Shown in pieces: positions 14,935 to 23,900 of a stretch of 47,648 nt of DNA. Under the pieces are notes generated by a model. It worked only from the letters and a program-made list of their open reading frames with translations. It was not told where the DNA came from and made no database searches. Numbering within the stretch: position 1 is the stretch's first letter; the number at the start of each line of letters is the position of its first letter. Location of the stretch: the NCBI GenBank assembly GCA_903929795.1, contig CAIYWC010000163.1, positions 1 to 47,648 on the forward strand, in the 5' to 3' direction. The position numbers and the translations under genes were made by a program. Source of the stretch: an uncultured Myxococcales bacterium. GTDB lineage: Bacteria > Myxococcota_A > UBA9042.

Positions 14935-16490
14935 AGCCGTGGCAGGCGTTTGTGCCCATGGGCGGCAGCGGTCAGCGCTTTTTGGCGGCGGGCCACGCGC
15001 TGCCCAAGCCGCTGATCGACGTCGACGGCCGGCCGATGCTGGCGCACCTGTTGGCTGACCTCGCGGGCTGCGAGCGGCTGATCTGCGGCGTGCGTGCGGA
15101 GCACTTGGCGACGACGCCGATCGCGGCGGAGATCCTCGCGCTGCGGCCCGATGCAGTGATTGTGCCAGTTCCGGCGCACAAGGATGGGCCGGTGCGGACG
15201 CTGCTGGACGCGGCGCACGCGATCGACCCGGAGCTGCCGCTGCTCGTGCACTACGCCGATTACGCGACTGGCTGGGATTTCGCGCACTTCCGCGCGTGGT
15301 GCCTGCAAAACGCCTGGGACGCGGCGCTGGATGCCTACACCGGCTCGTTCCCGCATTTGGGCGGCCCGACGCGCTATGCCGGCCTGCGGGTGGATGGCGA
15401 GCAAGTGCTTGAAATTCGTGAAAAATATTGCTTTGCGCCGACCCTGCGCGAGGGCTGGCATTCCGCGGGCGCGTACTGGGTGCGGCGCGCGGGCGATCTG
15501 CTGGCGGCGGCTGACGCGGTTGTGCAGGCGGATACGCGGGTGGCGGGCGAGTGGTTTGTCTCGACGGCGCTCGGTCACTTGGTGGCGCAAGGCGCGCGCA
15601 CAGGGCTCTACCCGCTCGCGGCGTTTCACCAATGGGGCACGCCCGACGACCTGCGCACTTGGCAGGCCTGGCAGCGCGGCATGGCGCGCTTGGACCAGCC
15701 GCAGCCGGGCGATTCGCCGTCGGTGCAGCTTGTGCTGCTGGCGGGACGCGGCGAGCGGTTTCGCGCCGATGGCGAGCCGTTGCCCAAGCCGTTCGTGGCG
15801 GTTGCCGGCCGGCCGATGGTCGCGCAGGGTCTGGCGCTGCTGCCGCGGCCGCCGCAGCGGGTCGCGGTGGTGCGCGCGGAGCACGTGCCGCTGCTCGCGA
15901 CGCTGGGCCTGGACGACGCGCCGCTGACGGTGGTGCCGCTGGACGGTGTGACGGCAGGGCAGGCGATCTCCGCGGATCTGGGGCTGGCGGCGATCGCGCC
16001 GAGGACGCCGGTCCTGGTCGTGCCGTGCGACGCGGGGCTGCTGTTCGATCGCGCGCGCTGGCGGGCGCTGGAGGCGCGCGCGGACGTCGACCTGGTGGTC
16101 TTCACCGCGCCGTGGCACCAGCCCGCGCATTGGCAGCCGGCGAGCTACGGTTGGGCGGACGTGGCGCCCGATGGCCGTGTGCGGTCGATCGCGGTGAAGG
16201 AGCCCGTCGCCGGGCTGCCGCTCGCCGCGCAGCAGGTGCTGACCGGCCAGTTCTGGACGCCGGATGCCGCGCAGCTCCGCCAAGCGATCGGCGAGCTTGT
16301 GGCGGCGGACGAGCGTGTGAACGGCGAATTTTACCTGGACAGCGTCGCGCGGCGGCTCGCGGCGCACGGCGCGCGGGTGTGGGCCATGCCGGTGGATCTG
16401 TGGCTGTCCTGGGGCACGCCGCAGGAACTGGCGGATTTTCGCTATTGGAATGCGCTGTTCCGTCAGGGTCGGCCGCTGGAGGCGCCGTGA
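14931..16490 (+). CDS. Tandem double-domain nucleotidyltransferase
   Basis: A 519-residue protein with two complete sugar-phosphate nucleotidyltransferase domains in one chain. Domain 1 (about 5-260) has MGGSGQRF at residues 10-17, PKPLIDVDGRPM, HYADYATGWDF and closing QWGTPDDL with W235. Domain 2 (about 265-519) repeats the same series: LAGRGERF, PKPFVAVAGRPM, VPCDAG and SWGTPQEL with W494. Both keep the glycine-rich NTP loop and the lysine in PKP, so neither half looks dead. The enzyme should couple a sugar or polyol phosphate to a nucleotide, giving an activated donor. Two domains could act on two substrates or work as an internal dimer. It overlaps the aldolase gene by ATGA and the following glycosyltransferase by GTGA. 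Confidence 0.85.
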   Translation: MKPWQAFVPMGGSGQRFLAAGHALPKPLIDVDGRPMLAHLLADLAGCERLICGVRAEHLATTPIAAEILALRPDAVIVPVPAHKDGPVRTLLDAAHAIDPELPLLVHYADYATGWDFAHFRAWCLQNAWDAALDAYTGSFPHLGGPTRYAGLRVDGEQVLEIREKYCFAPTLREGWHSAGAYWVRRAGDLLAAADAVVQADTRVAGEWFVSTALGHLVAQGARTGLYPLAAFHQWGTPDDLRTWQAWQRGMARLDQPQPGDSPSVQLVLLAGRGERFRADGEPLPKPFVAVAGRPMVAQGLALLPRPPQRVAVVRAEHVPLLATLGLDDAPLTVVPLDGVTAGQAISADLGLAAIAPRTPVLVVPCDAGLLFDRARWRALEARADVDLVVFTAPWHQPAHWQPASYGWADVAPDGRVRSIAVKEPVAGLPLAAQQVLTGQFWTPDAAQLRQAIGELVAADERVNGEFYLDSVARRLAAHGARVWAMPVDLWLSWGTPQELADFRYWNALFRQGRPLEAP

Positions 16491-17215
16491 AAGTGCCGCA
16501 CAAAGCCATCCAGTTGAGCGTCGTGATTCCGTGCTGGAACGAGGCGGCGAACCTGCCGGCGCTGCTGGCCGCGTGGACGGCGCTGTGGCAGGACGGCGAC
16601 GCGTGGGAGTTGATCCTGGTCGACAACGGCAGCACGGATGACTCCGCGCAGTTCCTCGCGCAGGCCGCGCAGGCGCTGCCGTTTCTGCGCGTGGCGACGG
16701 TGCCGCCGCCCAACATCGGCTATGGACACGGGATTTTGACGGGCTTGGCGATGGCCCATGGGGAGGCGCTGGCCTGGACCCACGCTGATGGCCAGACGCC
16801 GCCGGCCGACGTGCTGCGGGCGTGGGACGCGTGGCGCGACAGCCCGGCGCCGCGCAAGACGCTGGTCAAAGGCCGGCGCCGCGATCGGCCGCTGCCTGAC
16901 TTGGCGTTCACCACGGGCATGAGCGTCTGGGCGACGGCGCTGCTGGGCACGCCGCTGCACGACATCAACGCGCAGCCCAAGTTGTTTCCGCGTGCCCTGC
17001 TGGCAGATTTTCGCGACCCGCCCGACGATTTGTCGCTGGACGTGTATCTGCTCTGGCTTGCGCGGCGGCACGGCTACGCGATCCTGACGATCGACGTCGC
17101 GTTTGGCGCCCGGGCGCACGGCGAATCGCGCTGGGCCACGAGCCTGCCCGCGCGCGTGCGGGCGGTCCGGCGAACCCTGGGACTGCTGTGGCGGCTGCGG
17201 CGCAACATCGGCTGA
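16487..17215 (+). CDS. Family 2 glycosyltransferase
   Basis: A 242-residue GT-A-fold glycosyltransferase beginning QLSVVIPCWNEAANLPALL, with ILVDNGSTDDS and a DxD-equivalent at THADGQTPP, followed by NIGYGHGILTGLAMAHG, a pattern shared with dolichol-phosphate-sugar synthases. It lacks obvious C-terminal membrane helices. It starts at GTG in a GTGA overlap and ends the operon, 4 bases before a convergent gene. A polyprenyl-phosphate glycosyltransferase would be the logical supplier of lipid-linked sugar to the three GT-C-like membrane proteins of this operon. That link is inference. Confidence 0.85.
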   Translation: MKVPHKAIQLSVVIPCWNEAANLPALLAAWTALWQDGDAWELILVDNGSTDDSAQFLAQAAQALPFLRVATVPPPNIGYGHGILTGLAMAHGEALAWTHADGQTPPADVLRAWDAWRDSPAPRKTLVKGRRRDRPLPDLAFTTGMSVWATALLGTPLHDINAQPKLFPRALLADFRDPPDDLSLDVYLLWLARRHGYAILTIDVAFGARAHGESRWATSLPARVRAVRRTLGLLWRLRRNIG

Positions 17216-17219
17216 TCGC

Positions 17220-18260
17220 TCAGCAAATCGCTTCAAGCGACATGTCCAGGTCCGCCATCCGCGGACCGCGATCGTGCGGGTCCCGCGTGAGCTCGAACGC
17301 CGGCAGCGGCTGCGCCGCGGTCCCGACAAAATGCTCAGCCAGCGCCAGCGCCGCCAGCAGGTCGACCGGCGTCGTTTGCGCTTGTCGCAGCTCCGCCAGC
17401 GCCCCCGCGCAACGCACCGCGACCGCCGCGCTCTCCAGCAGCTCGGCCCATGCACGGGCGAGCGTCAGGTCGCGGTCAAACGGCAGCGCGAGCAAGCGCA
17501 CGCCGAGCCAGATCTCAAAAACATGAACGATTTCGCGCTCAACTGGCACAAGCCACCGTCGGACTTGCTCGCGCCACTCGCCTGTCAGCGCGTTCAGCAG
17601 TGGCGGCAGGCTGTCGTCGGCCAGCGCCAGCTCCGGCAGCATGGGATGCGCCTGCGCGGCAAAATGCGCCAGACGCTCGGGGTCGACGGACGCGCACCGC
17701 GCCTCAAAATACGCCCGAAATGCCAGGAAGCCGCGCGGCGTCAGCGTCGGCGGTGCGGCCGGCAGCGCGTGGGTCTGCTGCGCGGCGTCAAAAGTCAGCG
17801 CGAGCCGCGTCAGCCGGCCGAGGATCGGCAGCGTCGGCTCAGCGGCCAGATCCAGCAGCGCATCGCGCAGCGCCGCAAACGCTGGCCACGGCACCGGCAA
17901 TCCCGCCAGCAGCAGCACCTGCGGCTTGCCGTCGGCCTTCCAGACCTGCAGCGGCTGGCGCCATCCGCCTTCGCTGTGCGCGGGCGTCACCGGCTCTTCG
18001 CTCGCCAGCAGCCGCGCGCGCACGACCGGGCACAGCGTTGAAACGGCCAGCGACGCGCCTTCCGGCGTCTGCACCGCCTGTAGCGGAAAGTCATTCCAGG
18101 GCGCGGAGTTTGGTTCGTTCGGCTGGAGCGTCAGCGCCGCGAGCGTGGCCGCGCGGCCCGGATGTCCAGCCGCCATCGGCGCGGTGCGCACACGCTTGCA
18201 CAGGCACTGCGCCCGCTGGCAGGAAAAGGTGTCCAGGACGGACGCAAAAGTGACGCGCAC
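17220..18260 (-). CDS. Hypothetical protein with N-terminal cysteine cluster
   Basis: A 346-residue protein starting at GTG. Residues 14-21 hold three cysteines (CQRAQCLC) and another lies near residue 77 (STLCPVV). This loosely recalls metal-binding N-termini of YkgJ/FliB-type proteins, but the spacing is not a clean match and I do not assign a family. The remainder is mostly helical, with no signal peptide and no membrane segment. It is the last gene of a minus-strand group after rplC and a small hypothetical gene, and it meets the end of the glycan operon tail to tail with a 4-base gap. Confidence 0.6.
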   Translation of the reverse strand: MRVTFASVLDTFSCQRAQCLCKRVRTAPMAAGHPGRAATLAALTLQPNEPNSAPWNDFPLQAVQTPEGASLAVSTLCPVVRARLLASEEPVTPAHSEGGWRQPLQVWKADGKPQVLLLAGLPVPWPAFAALRDALLDLAAEPTLPILGRLTRLALTFDAAQQTHALPAAPPTLTPRGFLAFRAYFEARCASVDPERLAHFAAQAHPMLPELALADDSLPPLLNALTGEWREQVRRWLVPVEREIVHVFEIWLGVRLLALPFDRDLTLARAWAELLESAAVAVRCAGALAELRQAQTTPVDLLAALALAEHFVGTAAQPLPAFELTRDPHDRGPRMADLDMSLEAIC

Positions 18261-18367
18261 GGGCAGGCCTCCGCGCGGCGGGCGTCAGCGCGGTGAACTC
18301 GCCACGCGCCGCAGACCCGTCCGCAGCCAGATGGTGTACAGGACAATGGCGGTTCGCGGCAACCGCG

Positions 18368-18760
18368 TCAGCGTTTGCGACCCAGCCACGCGCCGCGGCT
18401 GTCGACCAGCCCGACGGTGTGGAGGACGAAATACCAGTCAAGCAGTTCGCCCAGTTCCTCGACGACCTCGCGCGGCAGCGGCTCACGCCAGCGGCGGCAG
18501 TGCTGGATCCACCCGCCGACGTCGCGCAGCAGCTCCATCAGCAAACCGGCGGCCTTGGCGGCAGCCTCGGCGATCTCGGCGAAAGCGACGTGCTCGGGCA
18601 CATCGTCGGTCTGCATCCACGGCCGGTCCTTGGTCTCCGCGCGCGGAAACGGCGACTTGCCGCGCGGCAGCCGCCGGACGGAACTGCGCGGAACGCGGCC
18701 CAGGTTGTCCGCATACAGCGCGCCCGTGCCCGAACGTCGGCGAATCAGAGGGTGGGACAT
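18368..18760 (-). CDS. Small hypothetical protein downstream of rplC
   Basis: A 130-residue soluble protein. The first ~45 residues are basic and low in complexity (RRRSGTGALYADN); the rest looks alpha-helical (EIAEAAAKAAGLLMELLRD and LPREVVEELGELLDWYFVLH). It begins 15 bases after the rplC stop on the same strand, so it is probably cotranscribed with rplC. No strong ribosome binding site is seen and no family is recognised. The 107-base gap downstream shows nothing. Confidence 0.5.
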   Translation of the reverse strand: MSHPLIRRRSGTGALYADNLGRVPRSSVRRLPRGKSPFPRAETKDRPWMQTDDVPEHVAFAEIAEAAAKAAGLLMELLRDVGGWIQHCRRWREPLPREVVEELGELLDWYFVLHTVGLVDSRGAWLGRKR

Positions 18761-18775
18761 CGTGCGCTTGGTCGA

Positions 18776-19432
18776 CTAAACCGTCGCTTTCTTGGGCTTC
18801 GACGGCTCCTGGATCCAGATCAGGCTGCCGTTGGCGCCCGGGCAGGAGCCCTTGATCACAATCAGGTTCTTCTCCGGTTCAACCGAGTGAATCTTCAGGT
18901 TCTGGATCGTGACCTTCTCGACGCCGTACTGACCGGCCATCTTCTTGCCCAGCCACACGCGACCCGGCGTGGTGCGCATGCCCAGCGAACCGCCGTGGCG
19001 AAACACCTCGTGCGTGCCGTGCGACGCCTTGGGCATGTGCATGTTGTGGCGCTTGATGACGCCCGTGAAGCCGCGGCCTTTGGTGATGCCGGAAACGTCA
19101 ACAATTTGGCCGGCCTGGAACGCCGATGCGTCCAGCATCATGCCGACTTCCACTTGGCTGACGTCCTCAGCCGACACGCGCATCTCGCCGATGTGCGCCA
19201 CCGGTTCGACGCCCGCCTTGGCGAAAAGCCCAGCTTCCGGCTTGATGACCTGCTTCACTTTTTTCTTGCCAAAGCCGATCACCAGGGCGTTGTAGCCATC
19301 GGGACCGGCTTCCGTCTTGACGCGCAGGACCGGGCAGGGCCCGACTTCCAGAACGGTCACGGGAATCCGCTGACCTTCGAAATCAAACACCTGCGTCATG
19401 CCAATTTTGCGACCGAAAAGACCTTTGCCCAT
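18776..19432 (-). CDS. rplC: Large-subunit ribosomal protein uL3
   Basis: A 218-residue ribosomal protein that nucleates 50S assembly and reaches toward the peptidyl transferase centre. Recognised from the start GLFGRKIGMTQVFDFEG, the KGRGFTGVIKRHNMH region, ASHGTHEVFRHGGSLGMR and TPGRVWLGKKMAGQYG. The ATG at 19432 has AGGAG seven bases upstream; 26 upstream codons in the same frame are rejected. uL3 is normally second in the S10 operon between rpsJ and rplD. Here it has folC upstream and two unrelated hypotheticals downstream, plus its own promoter, so it is either a relocated gene or a second copy. Confidence 0.95.
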   Translation of the reverse strand: MGKGLFGRKIGMTQVFDFEGQRIPVTVLEVGPCPVLRVKTEAGPDGYNALVIGFGKKKVKQVIKPEAGLFAKAGVEPVAHIGEMRVSAEDVSQVEVGMMLDASAFQAGQIVDVSGITKGRGFTGVIKRHNMHMPKASHGTHEVFRHGGSLGMRTTPGRVWLGKKMAGQYGVEKVTIQNLKIHSVEPEKNLIVIKGSCPGANGSLIWIQEPSKPKKATV

Positions 19433-19569
19433 TGTGTGCTCCTGCGACGCCCGTTGCGACGTGCTTGTTGGAGTCCAGGTCGAGCGGCTGACGGTGCCCA
19501 TTTGGGCCATTCCGCACTGTGCGGGCCAGCATCGACCGATGCGCCGATTGACGACGCGGAAGGGCAGGG

Positions 19570-19598
19570 AGTCTAGTCCTTTGCCCCAGTTTGGTCAA
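19570..19598 (-). promoter_or_regulatory. Sigma-70-type promoter for rplC
   Basis: Minus-strand TTGACC (19598-19593) and TAGACT (19575-19570) are 17 bases apart. The -10 box covers the folC stop codon, so the promoter sits in the end of folC and gives rplC a leader of roughly 130 bases. That leader (19433-19563) is long enough to hold a regulatory structure, but none was resolved by eye. Confidence 0.65.
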
Positions 19599-20925
19599 GG
19601 CCCAAGCGGTGGTTCAGGCGCGGGCTGATGATCACGCCCGCCTGCAGCCATTCGCCCAACGCGTGCTGGCTGCCGGTGACTGCCACGCCACAGCCGGCCA
19701 CCGCTTCAAGGCGCGCCTGATCCAGGCACCGCTGCGCCGAAGCGACGGCGACCTGAGCGCTCGGCGCGACAGCATCGACGACGGCGGCCAGTTCCTGGGC
19801 GTCCAGCAGCGTCTCGCCGGCCATGCGCGGCAGCCAAAAGCCCGTCGCGACCGGCGCCAGCGCGCGCACGATGTCCGCCGCCACGCGATCCTTGCGCACC
19901 GCCAGCACGATCTGCCACCGCCGCCCGCGTTCCGCCAGCAGCGCCGCCAGCGCCGCGATGCCCGCCGGGTTGTGCGCCGCGTCCAGCACCACGGTCGGTT
20001 CGGTCGCGATCACCTCCGCGCGGCACGGCCAATCCGACTCCGCCAGCGCCGCGACGACCTCATCCACGCCCGGCAGCGCACGACCCGCCACCGCAAACCA
20101 CTGCGCTACGCCCTGGTACGCCAGCACCGCCAGCGCGGCGTTTTCCAGCTGATGCACGCCCGGCAGCGCGATCTCGACGTCGAGCGGCCCGGGCAGCGTC
20201 GGTCCGGTCAGCACGCCCGCCTGGTGCCAGTTCGCCACCAGGCCGCGCGACGCCTCGTGCATGTCCTGGCCCAGAAGCACAAGCCGCGGCGTCAGCCCGT
20301 GCTTGCGCAGCGCGTTTTTCACCAGCACGGCTTGCGCCGCGACAAGCGTGCGGCCATCGCGCGCCACTGCGACTTTTTCCCAGGCGATCTGCTGCAGCGT
20401 GTTGCCGAGGATCGCCATATGGTCGTGCGACAGGTGGGTCACGACGCTGACGATCGGCTCGGTCGCGTTTACCGCATCCAGCCGGCCGCCCAGCCCGACC
20501 TCCAGCACTGCGATGTCGATGCCCGCTTGGGCAAAAACCACCAGCGCGGCGGCCGTCAGCGCCTCGAACGGCGTCGGCTCCAGGTCCTCGGCTTGGGCAT
20601 GGACCTGCGCCAGCGCCGCGTCCAGCAGGTCCGCCGGCACGCACGTCGCGCCCACGCGCACGCGTTCGCGCGTCTCCACCAAGTGCGGCGAGGTGTAGTG
20701 GCCCACCCGCAGCCCCGCGTCCCGGAGCAGCGCCGCCAGCATCGCGGACGTCGAGCCCTTGCCGTCCGAGCCCGCGACCACGACGCACGGCATCCGCTGG
20801 TCCGGCCGGCCCAAGCGCTCCAGCATCGCGTGGATCCGCCCCAGCCCAAGCGCCATGCCGCGCTGGCCCAGGCTCGCCAGCCACAGGTGGCCCGGACCGC
20901 GATGCGAAACCAGCGCCTCGTTCAT
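19573..20925 (-). CDS. folC: Dihydrofolate synthase / folylpolyglutamate synthase
   Basis: A 450-residue Mur-ligase-family enzyme that adds glutamate to dihydropteroate and to folates, using ATP. The ATP-binding loop is at residues 51-59 (AGSDGKGSTS); other family motifs are GHYTSPHLVETRERVRV, VGLGGRLDAVNA, VTHLSHDHMAILG and VVLDAAHNPAGIAAL. Length is normal. The start at 20925 shares a TGATG overlap with the stop of the beta-helix lipoprotein gene upstream, so its translation is probably coupled to that gene. An open frame extends further upstream but would run through that gene antiparallel to its reading and is rejected. Confidence 0.95.
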   Translation of the reverse strand: MNEALVSHRGPGHLWLASLGQRGMALGLGRIHAMLERLGRPDQRMPCVVVAGSDGKGSTSAMLAALLRDAGLRVGHYTSPHLVETRERVRVGATCVPADLLDAALAQVHAQAEDLEPTPFEALTAAALVVFAQAGIDIAVLEVGLGGRLDAVNATEPIVSVVTHLSHDHMAILGNTLQQIAWEKVAVARDGRTLVAAQAVLVKNALRKHGLTPRLVLLGQDMHEASRGLVANWHQAGVLTGPTLPGPLDVEIALPGVHQLENAALAVLAYQGVAQWFAVAGRALPGVDEVVAALAESDWPCRAEVIATEPTVVLDAAHNPAGIAALAALLAERGRRWQIVLAVRKDRVAADIVRALAPVATGFWLPRMAGETLLDAQELAAVVDAVAPSAQVAVASAQRCLDQARLEAVAGCGVAVTGSQHALGEWLQAGVIISPRLNHRLGLDQTGAKD

Positions 20926-23900
20926 CAGGGCGAGTCGCTGCCGTCGAGGACGGTGACGTCGCTGGGCACGCCGCTGGGCGGAACGTCGCCAGGGTCGACA
21001 ATGTCGCCGGCGCTGTTGGCGAAAAACAGCGAGCGGACCCAGACGTCCGTCGGGCTGGCTTCGCGCGACAGGCCTTCGCTGTTGCCGCTGGCCCGGACGC
21101 GGTCGCCGGTGACGCTGGCGTTGACCAGCACGATGCCGGCCGATTGCATGCCGCTGACGAGCATCCGCGCGAGCGTGGCGGTGCAGCCGGAGGTCAGCTC
21201 CAGGCCATTGCTGTTGCCGACGCCGTCCGGCGTGGTGTTCAGGAACGCGCACTCCGACGCGACCGCGGCGCCGCCGGATTGCGACCAAGCCGCGCCGGTG
21301 ACGTCCTGCGTGCGGATGCCGCTGAGCTTGACGTCGCTGTCCAGCGCGCGGATGCCGCTGCCGGGGGCGGTGTGCAGCGCGACGCCGCCCGCGTTCAAGG
21401 TGCCGCTACTGCCGACGATGCCGATGCCCGCCCAGTCGTGGGCCTGCGCGCCGGCGATGTGGAGAATGCCGCCGGCCTGCGCCACGAAGCCGTGGCCGAG
21501 GCCGATCGCGTTGGCGGTAACGGCGCTGACGCGGCTGTCAAAGACGTCGAGGCTGGACGCGGCGCCGCTGGCGTCGCTGCCGTCGACGATGAGCCCGACG
21601 CCCTGGGCGCCCACGACCGCGACGCGGGACAAGCGCGCGGTGGCGAGGTTGGCGATCTCGACGCCGTAGCCGACGCTGTGGATGGCGAGGTCGTAGGCGG
21701 TGACGCGCGTGCCGCCATCGACCGCGATGAGCGCGATTTCGCTGTGGTTTTGCAGCCGCCAGCGATGGCCTGTGACGACTGCGCGGTTTTGGATCGCGGC
21801 GCCGCGGGTGCCGCCTTCGACGGTGAAGTCGTCAATCGCGGCGGTCGTTGTCGTGTCGGCGACGAACAGGCCGACGTCCTGGCTGCCGGCGATGTGCAGG
21901 CCGCTGAACGTGGCGCTGGCGCCGCTGGAGATGCTGATGCCGCGGCCCCAGGCAGGCGAGGTGCCGAGCGCCGTTGCGCTGATTTCGACCTGCGAGGCGT
22001 TGATCGAACTGCCTGATCCATAAACGAAAATGCCGTGTCCGACGCTGTTTTGCACGCGCGCGCCGGTCAGCTTCAACGCCGCGCCGCCGGTCACCTGAAT
22101 GCCGTAGCCGCCGGTGCCGTCCGCGTTCATTTGGGTGAAGCCGATGACGGCGCCCGGGTCGCCGGTGCTGCTGGCGCTGGCGGTGAGCTGGGTGCCTTTG
22201 CCGTCGACGGTCAGGCCATAATCGCGGTTGCCCAGCGCGGTGACGCGGCCCTGCACTTTGGCGCCGTCGGCGATGAGGATGCCGCCGCCGCTGGTCTGGC
22301 TCGGCGTGGTGAGGTCGGCTTCCAGGACAGTGTTCTTGACGACGGTGCCGCTGGAGACAATCGAGATTCCGGTTTCGCGGCTGTTGATGACGCGCAGCGT
22401 GGCGTCGGTGACCTGCGCGCCGGATGCGATGACCGCGCCTTCGCCGTCCTGGCCGGTGGCGAGCGCGACTTGGGTGTCCTGGACGTGGATCGTGCCGCCC
22501 TGCCAGCTGGCGTTGGAGACGAGCAAGCCGTTGCCGAAGCTGTCGGCGATCGTGACGACGCCGCTGGCGGGCAGGGCGAGCTTGGCGCCGTCGACAATCG
22601 CCACGCCGCCGCCGGCGGACTTGTCGGAGCTCTGCGGCTGTGTGGCGTTGATGAGCGCGAAGTCGAGGCCCAGGACAGCACCCGCGCCGGCCGCGCTGAT
22701 GCCCTGCGTGTAGCTGCTGTGGACGTACAAGCCGCTGAACTGGGCGCTGGAGCCGTCGCCCTCGACGACGACGCCTTGGCCGCCGGTGCTGTCCGAGGCC
22801 TGCGGGACAGTGCCGCTGACCAGGACGTTGTGCCCGGACACGCTGGCGGCGTCGACGACCCAGATGCCGTGCTGGTGGCTGTTGGTCACGCGCAAGTCTG
22901 TGACCTTCACGCTGGCGGCAAAGGCGGCGAGTCCGATGCCGGCGGTCTGGTCGCCGCTGGCGAGCGTGCCGTCGATCCACCAGTTGCTGCCGCTGGCGCC
23001 GAGCGGGCCTTCCAGGCGCATGCCAAATCCGCGGTTGGCGGTGACGCGGACGTCGCTCCCGCTGAACGTGCCGGTGCCGACGGCGTAGATGCCATAGCCG
23101 TGCGCGTTGTCGGAAAGCTGGGCCAGCGTGCCGTCGACGGCCAAGCCTTTGATGTTGAGCGTGGCGTCCGAGCCGTACAGGCCGTATTCGCGGTTGCCGG
23201 ACAGCCGCACGTGGGTGGCGGTGAGCGTGGAGCCCTCGACGGCGATGCCGTGGCCCGCGGCCTTGTTGTCGCCGGCGGCGGTCGTGTGGACAAAGACGCT
23301 CTTGACCGTCGCGTTGGCGCCGTCCAGCGCGTAGATCCCGCCCTGCGCCGCGCTGTGGACGTAGACGTGGTCGATGGTCGCGGCGACGGCGCCTTCCACG
23401 CGGATGCCGTAGCGCCCGCCGCTGACGGTGAGGTTGCTGACCTGGCTGCCCGTTTGCTCGGCGATCAACACGGTCGGCGAGCCGGCGGCGCCTTGCAACA
23501 GGACGTCCTTGGCGCAGGAGCCGCGCAGGGAAATAGGCTGCAAAAGCGAAAGGTTCTCCGCATAGACGCCGGCGCCGATGGCGATGGTCCCGCCCGCGGG
23601 GAGCGCGTTGACGGCGTCCGTCAGGCTCGTGAATGGCGCGCCTTGGCTGCCGGTCCCGCCCGCCGCAGCGCTGGCCGAGACGAACACGACTTTGGGGCCC
23701 GGCGTGACGCCGCCCCATGGGTCCGTGCAGTCGGCGGGATCCGGCGCGCAGCTGGTGCCGTCGACGACGAAGCCGGGCGGGCAGGTCCAAGCCGGGCCCG
23801 CGATGTCCTGGCACTGCGCCGGCTGCGCCGGATTGGGGCGCTGGCCGAGGGTGCACGTGGCCGTGACGCACAGCGCGGGGTTGCCGGTGGCGTCGATCAC

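Noticed and set aside
17220..18260. FliB-type lysine N-methylase
   Set aside because: Only the N-terminal cysteine group is vaguely similar. The spacing differs and no flagellar gene is near, so no family name was given.
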